Source: CAZBDU01 sp964490725
GTDB lineage: Bacteria; Spirochaetota; Spirochaetia; SZUA-6; DRHE01
Assembly (NCBI GenBank): GCA_964490725.1
Contig: CAZBDU010000108.1
Location: forward strand, 1 to 17,783
Length of the DNA: 17,783 nt
Direction: 5' to 3'
The notes under the pieces were generated by a model. It was not told the DNA's origin, did not search any database, and saw nothing but the letters and a program-made list of their open reading frames with translations. Shown here in pieces: positions 14,545 through 17,783 of the stretch (position 1 is the stretch's first letter; every line of letters begins with the position of its first letter). The position numbers were made by a program, and so were the translations under genes.

Positions 14545-15114
14545 TCAGAAGACGTAGTCGAAGCGGAGAGGCTCCCCGTTCTCGACAGGGCCTGGAATGA
14601 GAACCCTGGCCTCCCCGCTGGAGGGGAGGTTCCCCTGGAACACCAGGAAGCCCGAGAGAGCTGACCCTGAAGGCGCGCTCGCCCTGTCGGGCAGCAGGTA
14701 CCGTTTGACTATCGCCGCCTTGTCCTGCGCCGCGGCCGCTTCAAGGCCCTGCCAGTAGTTGGCAAGCTGGAACCCATTGATCGGGCCGATCTCTTTCCCG
14801 GCGAAGCGCAGCCGGCACCGGGCCAGGCGGAAGGAGTACGGCGCGGAGCTTTCGTTCTGCAGAGTCAGCTCGAAGACGATGATCCGGCGGTACATCACCC
14901 GGTACCGCTCGGCAAGGAAGGGGTTGCTCCTGCGGCCGAACTGGCGGATGAGGCTCGCCTCGTCACGGAAGCGCAGTGTCGCGCTGAGGCCGTCCTGCTC
15001 CGCGGTCGCCAGGGGCTCCGAGACCGCCTCCAGCGCGTCGCGGGTCGTTCCGCAGGCGGCCGCCAGAAGGGACAGCAAGATCGAGACGACCAGAGGCGCG
15101 TGGTTGCAGTTCAT
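14545..15114 (-). CDS. Putative lipoprotein of unknown function (189 aa)
   Basis: The protein begins with a short hydrophobic leader, PLVVSILLSLLAAACG, in which Cys21 is the likely lipidation site. Ala at -3 with Leu at -4/-5 is looser than the usual lipobox but tolerated in spirochaetes. The mature part is mixed beta: RRIIVFELTLQNESSAPYSF and the following strands resemble an Ig-like or LEA14-like fold, and the protein ends in an aromatic strand LRFDYVF. No enzyme motif is visible. The ATG at 15114 has no Shine-Dalgarno sequence; an extended -10-like TGGTACCCT lies five bases before it, so translation may begin at or near the mRNA 5' end. It faces away from the outer-membrane protein gene. 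It may be an envelope protein; the specific role is unknown. Confidence 0.7.
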   Translation of the reverse strand: MNCNHAPLVVSILLSLLAAACGTTRDALEAVSEPLATAEQDGLSATLRFRDEASLIRQFGRRSNPFLAERYRVMYRRIIVFELTLQNESSAPYSFRLARCRLRFAGKEIGPINGFQLANYWQGLEAAAAQDKAAIVKRYLLPDRASAPSGSALSGFLVFQGNLPSSGEARVLIPGPVENGEPLRFDYVF

Positions 15115-15119
15115 GCCGC

Positions 15120-15128
15120 AGGGTACCA
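15120..15128 (-). promoter_or_regulatory. Weak extended -10 candidate upstream of the lipoprotein gene
   Basis: On the minus strand TGGTACCCT (15128-15120) resembles an extended -10 element and ends five bases before the ATG at 15114. The matching -35 position, TTCCTT 17 bases upstream, fits consensus poorly. The distance would put transcription start inside or at the start codon. Confidence 0.25.
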
Positions 15129-15262
15129 CAGTCCGCCGAACTAAGGAAGCGCCCCCGGGCCTGGCTCCGGCGCGCCGCCGCCCCGGGCTGCGGGGCCTTC
15201 CCGGGGGTGGCTGAACGCCCGGATTGTCCTGCATTTCCTGGAATCAGGGGGGAAAAAACTCC

Positions 15263-15291
15263 TTGACACCCGATCTAGGCATTGATATAAT
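15263..15291 (+). promoter_or_regulatory. Perfect-consensus sigma-70 promoter of the outer-membrane protein gene
   Basis: TTGACA (15263-15268) and TATAAT (15286-15291) are both exact consensus hexamers with the ideal 17-base spacer. A run of six A residues (15253-15258) lies immediately upstream. Transcription should begin near 15298, giving a leader of about 65 bases. This is by far the strongest promoter in the window and implies very abundant transcription of the barrel protein. Confidence 0.92.
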
Positions 15292-15318
15292 GGCGCCAAA
15301 ATAACCCAGGGAGCGTAG

Positions 15319-15333
15319 CAGGTCGTCGACCTG
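15319..15333 (+). promoter_or_regulatory. Stem-loop in the leader of the outer-membrane protein mRNA
   Basis: CAGGTC-GTC-GACCTG forms a perfect six-base stem with a three-base loop, about 20 bases after the predicted transcription start and 15 bases before the AGGAGG ribosome-binding site (15349-15354). Outer GGGA (15309-15312) and TCCC (15336-15339) could extend it across an internal bulge. Hairpins near the 5' end often stabilise abundant mRNAs; a role for this one is inference. Confidence 0.5.
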
Positions 15334-15362
15334 GTTCCCAGAAGGCTTAGGAGGAAGTGGAC

Positions 15363-16352
15363 ATGAAAAAGCTGTGGATTCTCGTCGCCGCCCTTGCCCT
15401 GCTCGGCGGCGCGGCATTCGCCGACGTCACGGTGGCGGGCAACTTCGCCTGGTACACTAACACCCCGGACTTCGCAAGCGGGACCTCTTCGTTCGTGAAG
15501 ACGAGGGTGGCGGCGAACGCTGCCGTGGACGACTTCACCAAAGCAACGTTGATGCTGGAAGCCAGCGGCAGCAATTTCCCTGGCAACGTCACCGTCAGGG
15601 ATTTCTACGTCAAGTCGGACATCATGGGCGCGCTGGGGGTGGAGGCCCCCGTTTCCGTCAACGCCACGTTGGGCAGGTTCGGCGGGGCTTTCGGCGGGTA
15701 CTATCCCGCCAGCTCCAGCGGCTGGGAGTGGGGTAGCTTCTACTGGCTGTCCCGCAAGGACGGCGGAGCGTTGCAGCTGGACGTCGGCTTTGGACCGGCC
15801 ACCCTCCACATTTGGAACAGCTTTCCCTTTGACGACCTGTCCATCGGTGTGGACGCCTCCCTCATGGATATGATCAGCGCCTGGCTGGCCTACAAGGCCA
15901 CCGTGGCTGACCTGGGCGGCGGCAAGGTCGCACTGGAGGCCAAGTTCGAGAAGGAGATCTCCGTCATCACCCTGATGGTTCCAGCCTACTTCCGCTATGA
16001 CCTGGGCGCCAGCAGCATGGAGTTCGGCGGCGGGCTGAACGTCAGCTACGGCATGTTCATGGTCGCTGCAGGCCTGGGCGGGACCGACAGCACCCCGCTG
16101 AACAACATGGCCTTCGAAGCCAAGGTCACCCCGATGGACGGCCTGTTCTTTGACGTTGCCGGCTACGTTACCGGTGGCGCCTTCAGCGGTGTGGTGATCG
16201 AGGCCCAGAAGACTCTCGGTGCGGCCAGCCTGATTCTGGGCTACGTGGTTGGCATCAAAGACGCCGCTGGCGCCTACACGGACATTCCCGTCAACGCGGA
16301 CGACACGGAGTACGGGAACGGGCTGTACGGCGGCGTGACACTCAGTTTCTGA
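15363..16352 (+). CDS. Probable outer-membrane beta-barrel (porin-like) protein
   Basis: The 329-residue protein has a clear signal peptide, MKKLWILVAALALLGGAAFA, cleaved after residue 20. The mature sequence is made of alternating-residue beta strands with many Gly, Ala, Ser and aromatic residues, and it ends in GGVTLSF: a C-terminal phenylalanine in the pattern recognised by the BAM machinery. There are no helical domains or plug-like N-terminal motifs, so it is not a TonB-dependent receptor; a small porin of about 14-18 strands is likely, substrate unknown. The ATG at 15363 follows AGGAGG at eight bases; a GTG at 15357 lies within that spacing and is rejected. A perfect promoter precedes it and a strong terminator follows, so it is a single-gene, highly expressed unit. 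Codon choice is less GC-extreme than neighbours, consistent with high expression. No named family is recognised with certainty. Confidence 0.85.
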   Translation: MKKLWILVAALALLGGAAFADVTVAGNFAWYTNTPDFASGTSSFVKTRVAANAAVDDFTKATLMLEASGSNFPGNVTVRDFYVKSDIMGALGVEAPVSVNATLGRFGGAFGGYYPASSSGWEWGSFYWLSRKDGGALQLDVGFGPATLHIWNSFPFDDLSIGVDASLMDMISAWLAYKATVADLGGGKVALEAKFEKEISVITLMVPAYFRYDLGASSMEFGGGLNVSYGMFMVAAGLGGTDSTPLNNMAFEAKVTPMDGLFFDVAGYVTGGAFSGVVIEAQKTLGAASLILGYVVGIKDAAGAYTDIPVNADDTEYGNGLYGGVTLSF

Positions 16353-16379
16353 GGCAGCAACTCTTTCGGTCCGAATTGA

Positions 16380-16416
16380 GGGATGTCCGGTTTGCCGGGC
16401 ATCCCCATTTTATTTT
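16380..16416 (+). terminator. Rho-independent terminator after the outer-membrane protein gene
   Basis: GGGATGTCCGG (16380-16390) pairs with CCGGGCATCCC (16395-16405) over eleven base pairs, one of them G-T, with the loop TTTG. It is followed by CATTTTATTTTG. It lies 28 bases after the stop codon and should end most transcription from the strong upstream promoter, so exbB needs its own. Confidence 0.93.
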
Positions 16417-16473
16417 GCTGCGCCGGCAGCACCCACCCCCTTGGGGTGGAACGTCTCCTGCAGCGCCGGCAGG
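16417..16473 (+). repeat. Three short hairpins flanked by a 10-base direct repeat
   Basis: GCGCCGGCAG occurs at 16420-16429 and again at 16463-16472. Each copy sits in a small hairpin: GCTGC/GCAGC at 16417-16430 and CCTGC/GCAGG at 16457-16473. Between them CCACCCC (16433-16439) pairs perfectly with GGGGTGG (16443-16449) around a three-base loop. The cluster lies directly after the intrinsic terminator and before the exbB promoter. No coding sequence is apparent. It may be a backup transcription barrier or a dispersed repeat. Confidence 0.6.
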
Positions 16474-16545
16474 GGGAACGGTTGGCCGGGGGCAAGGGAA
16501 CACGTAGCCAGCGGACGGGAGCGGGAGTCGGGGCTGCTGCGGCCC

Positions 16546-16575
16546 TTGACCTCTTTGGCCCTTCGCCTGCATAAC
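16546..16575 (+). promoter_or_regulatory. Candidate exbB operon promoter
   Basis: TTGACC (16546-16551, five of six consensus positions) is followed after 18 bases by CATAAC (16570-16575, four of six). Transcription should start near 16582, on or just before the GTG at 16584. No Shine-Dalgarno sequence is present, so the operon mRNA may be leaderless. Confidence 0.45.
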
Positions 16576-16583
16576 TCTTGTCA

Positions 16584-17189
16584 GTGATCGATCTCTTCCT
16601 CAAGGGCGGGCCGCTGATGTACCCGCTTCTGGCCTGCTCCGTGCTCTCCCTGGCGGTGATCCTGGAACGGGCGGTTCACTTCCTGGGCACGGGCACCAGC
16701 CGCGGCGGGTTGGACTCCGCGCTGGCCTCCCTCCGGAGCCGCGACTACCGGCGGGCCGGGGAGGGGCTGGAAGCGCTCCGGGGCCCGGTGGCGGCGCTGC
16801 TGGCGGAGGCGGTGCGCAGCAGGAGCCTGCCCAGGGAGGAGCTGGAGAGCCGCCTCTCCCTGGTGGGCTCCTCCGAGCTGAAGCGGCTGTCCCTGCGCCT
16901 TCACTGGCTGGAGCTCATAGGCAGGATCTCCCCCATGCTGGGGCTGGTGGGCACGGTGCTGGGGCTGACCCGCACCTTCCGCACCGTGGCCGCGGTGCGG
17001 CACCTGAGCGACCCCAGCCTGCTGGCCAGCGGCATCTGGGAGGCGCTGATCACCACGGTGGCGGGCCTGCTCATCGGCATCCCCACCCTGGTGTTCTATC
17101 ACCTCTACCAAAACCGGCTGCGCTCGCTTTCCTTCGAGATGAAGACCTACGGCGAGGAGGTGGTGGCCATGCTGGAGGAGGGGCGGTGA
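16584..17189 (+). CDS. exbB: ExbB/TolQ/MotA-family proton channel protein
   Basis: The 201-residue inner-membrane protein forms the proton-channel core that, with ExbD, energises TonB. It has three hydrophobic helices, at about 9-28, 110-132 and 152-174, separated by a long charged cytoplasmic segment (about 35-108), as in ExbB. The family patterns ISPMLGLVGTVLGL and ALITTVAGLLIGIPTLVFYH are clear; Thr124 and Thr157/158 are the likely pore-lining threonines. A TTG at 16578 would add two residues; the GTG at 16584 is preferred because the predicted transcription start falls next to it, but this is not certain. An in-frame TAA at 16572-16574 excludes longer starts. The end overlaps exbD by four bases. 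TolQ or a generic biopolymer transporter is the alternative, but the TonB-like gene downstream favours ExbB. Confidence 0.9.
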   Translation: MIDLFLKGGPLMYPLLACSVLSLAVILERAVHFLGTGTSRGGLDSALASLRSRDYRRAGEGLEALRGPVAALLAEAVRSRSLPREELESRLSLVGSSELKRLSLRLHWLELIGRISPMLGLVGTVLGLTRTFRTVAAVRHLSDPSLLASGIWEALITTVAGLLIGIPTLVFYHLYQNRLRSLSFEMKTYGEEVVAMLEEGR

Positions 17190-17599
17190 TCCGCTTCGAC
17201 CTGGACGAGCATCTCACCGAGCAGGGCTGGGGGGTGGACCTCACCCCCATGATCGACATGGTCTTCCTGCTGCTGGTCTTCTTCCTCCTCACCTCGGTGT
17301 TCAGCCTGCCGGTGGTGGATGTCTCCCCTCCGGCGGCCGAAAGCCCGGCCAGCCGCCGCCTGCCGCCGGCCACCGTCACGGTGCGGCGCGATGGGGCCCT
17401 CTCGCTGAACGGGCGGTCCGTGTCGGAGGCGGGGCTGGGCCGGGAGCTGGGGAGGCTCCTCGCGGGGAGCCCGGACCGCCGGGTGCTCATCCAGGCGGAC
17501 CGGCGGGTCTCCTTCGGCGCTGTGGTGAGGGTGATGGAGATCTCGCGAGAGGCCGGGGCCGGGGACGTCTCCTTCCTGGTGGAGCCAGCCGAACAGTGA
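17186..17599 (+). CDS. exbD: ExbD/TolR-family biopolymer transport protein
   Basis: The 137-residue protein is the second stator component. A short cytoplasmic tail precedes one membrane helix (about 20-40) containing LTPMIDMVFLLLVFFLLTS; Asp24 is the conserved proton-carrying aspartate (Asp25 in E. coli ExbD). The periplasmic part, about 60-135, matches the family pattern TVTVRRDGALSLNGRSV, then a helix and VLIQADRRVSFGAVVRVM. Length is normal. The GTG start overlaps the exbB stop codon (GTGA), and the stop overlaps the next start in the same way, so the three genes should be translationally coupled. Confidence 0.93.
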   Translation: MIRFDLDEHLTEQGWGVDLTPMIDMVFLLLVFFLLTSVFSLPVVDVSPPAAESPASRRLPPATVTVRRDGALSLNGRSVSEAGLGRELGRLLAGSPDRRVLIQADRRVSFGAVVRVMEISREAGAGDVSFLVEPAEQ

Positions 17600-17783
17600 C
17601 AAGACGGCCTTTTGCGCTCTTTCTGGCCGTCTCGGCCGCGGCCCACCTGGTGGCGTTTCTCCTGTTCCGCGGGCTGCCGGAGGCTCCGCTCCGCGCCGTC
17701 CGGCAGCAGCCGCCGCGCTACAGCCTGCGCCTGGCCGAGCCGCCCCCGGCCGCCCCTGCCCAGCGCGCGGCTCATCCTTCGGG
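17596..17783 (+). CDS. tonB: TonB-like protein, N-terminal part (cut by window end)
   Basis: Only the first 62 codons are present. They encode a short basic cytoplasmic start (TRRPF), one membrane helix (about 6-25) and then a Pro-rich, positively charged periplasmic segment, the standard TonB layout. The helix contains S-A-A-A-H, matching the Ser-x3-His pair of E. coli TonB (Ser16, His20) needed for coupling to ExbB/ExbD. The GTG start overlaps the exbD stop by four bases. The C-terminal domain that would decide between TonB and TolA lies beyond the edge; the Ser/His pair and Pro-rich linker favour TonB. Confidence 0.75.
   Translation, partial: MTRRPFALFLAVSAAAHLVAFLLFRGLPEAPLRAVRQQPPRYSLRLAEPPPAAPAQRAAHPS

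Noticed and set aside
15234..15244. TTCCTGGAA palindrome upstream of the porin-like promoter as an operator
   Set aside because: Only four pairs around one base; too short to support without conservation data.

Overview
The window is GC-rich bacterial DNA, roughly two-thirds G+C by eye, densely coding on both strands, with no RNA genes, insertion sequences or CRISPR arrays that I can see. The gene set points to a spirochaete, most likely a high-GC relative of Spirochaeta/Treponema. The main reason is a very large membrane-anchored TPR protein (6802-10479). Its centre and C-terminus look like the spirochaete periplasmic flagellar collar protein FlcA (BB0326 family). A branched-chain aminotransferase of the Treponema type and a three-domain NifU fit this. 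The assignment rests on remembered family resemblance, not on a search.

Layout. (1) 244-3723: adenosylcobalamin-dependent (class II) ribonucleotide reductase. (2) 3818-5837, minus strand: overlapping nifU-nifS iron-sulfur assembly pair behind an AT-rich promoter region. (3) 5939-6685, minus strand: secreted protein with two CBM48/AMPK-type glycogen-binding-like modules, divergent from (4) 6802-10479, the FlcA-like protein, which carries about 540 residues of acidic repeat sequence before its single membrane helix. (5) 10655-11746, minus strand: branched-chain amino-acid aminotransferase. (6) 11931-12227: unrecognised 98-residue protein. (7) 12377-13477: mannose-1-phosphate guanylyltransferase, convergent with no gap to (8) an unrecognised helical protein, 13478-14449. 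(9) 14545-15114, minus strand: putative small lipoprotein. (10) 15363-16352: probable outer-membrane beta-barrel protein behind a perfect-consensus sigma-70 promoter and ahead of a strong intrinsic terminator. (11) 16584 to the right edge: exbB-exbD-tonB energy-transduction operon with 4-base overlaps, tonB cut by the window end.

How they fit together. Most genes are housekeeping: dNTP synthesis, Fe-S assembly, branched-chain amino acids and GDP-mannose supply. A second theme is the cell envelope: collar-like TPR protein, secreted CBM48-like protein, lipoprotein, outer-membrane barrel and TonB system. Several upstream regions carry recognisable sigma-70 promoters (TTGACA/TATAAT-like, 17-base spacing). 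In at least two cases the predicted transcription start falls on or next to the start codon and there is no Shine-Dalgarno sequence, which suggests leaderless mRNAs.

I found no clear new multi-gene system. The most unusual item is the long acidic repeat region of the collar-like protein, together with its divergent CBM48-like neighbour.
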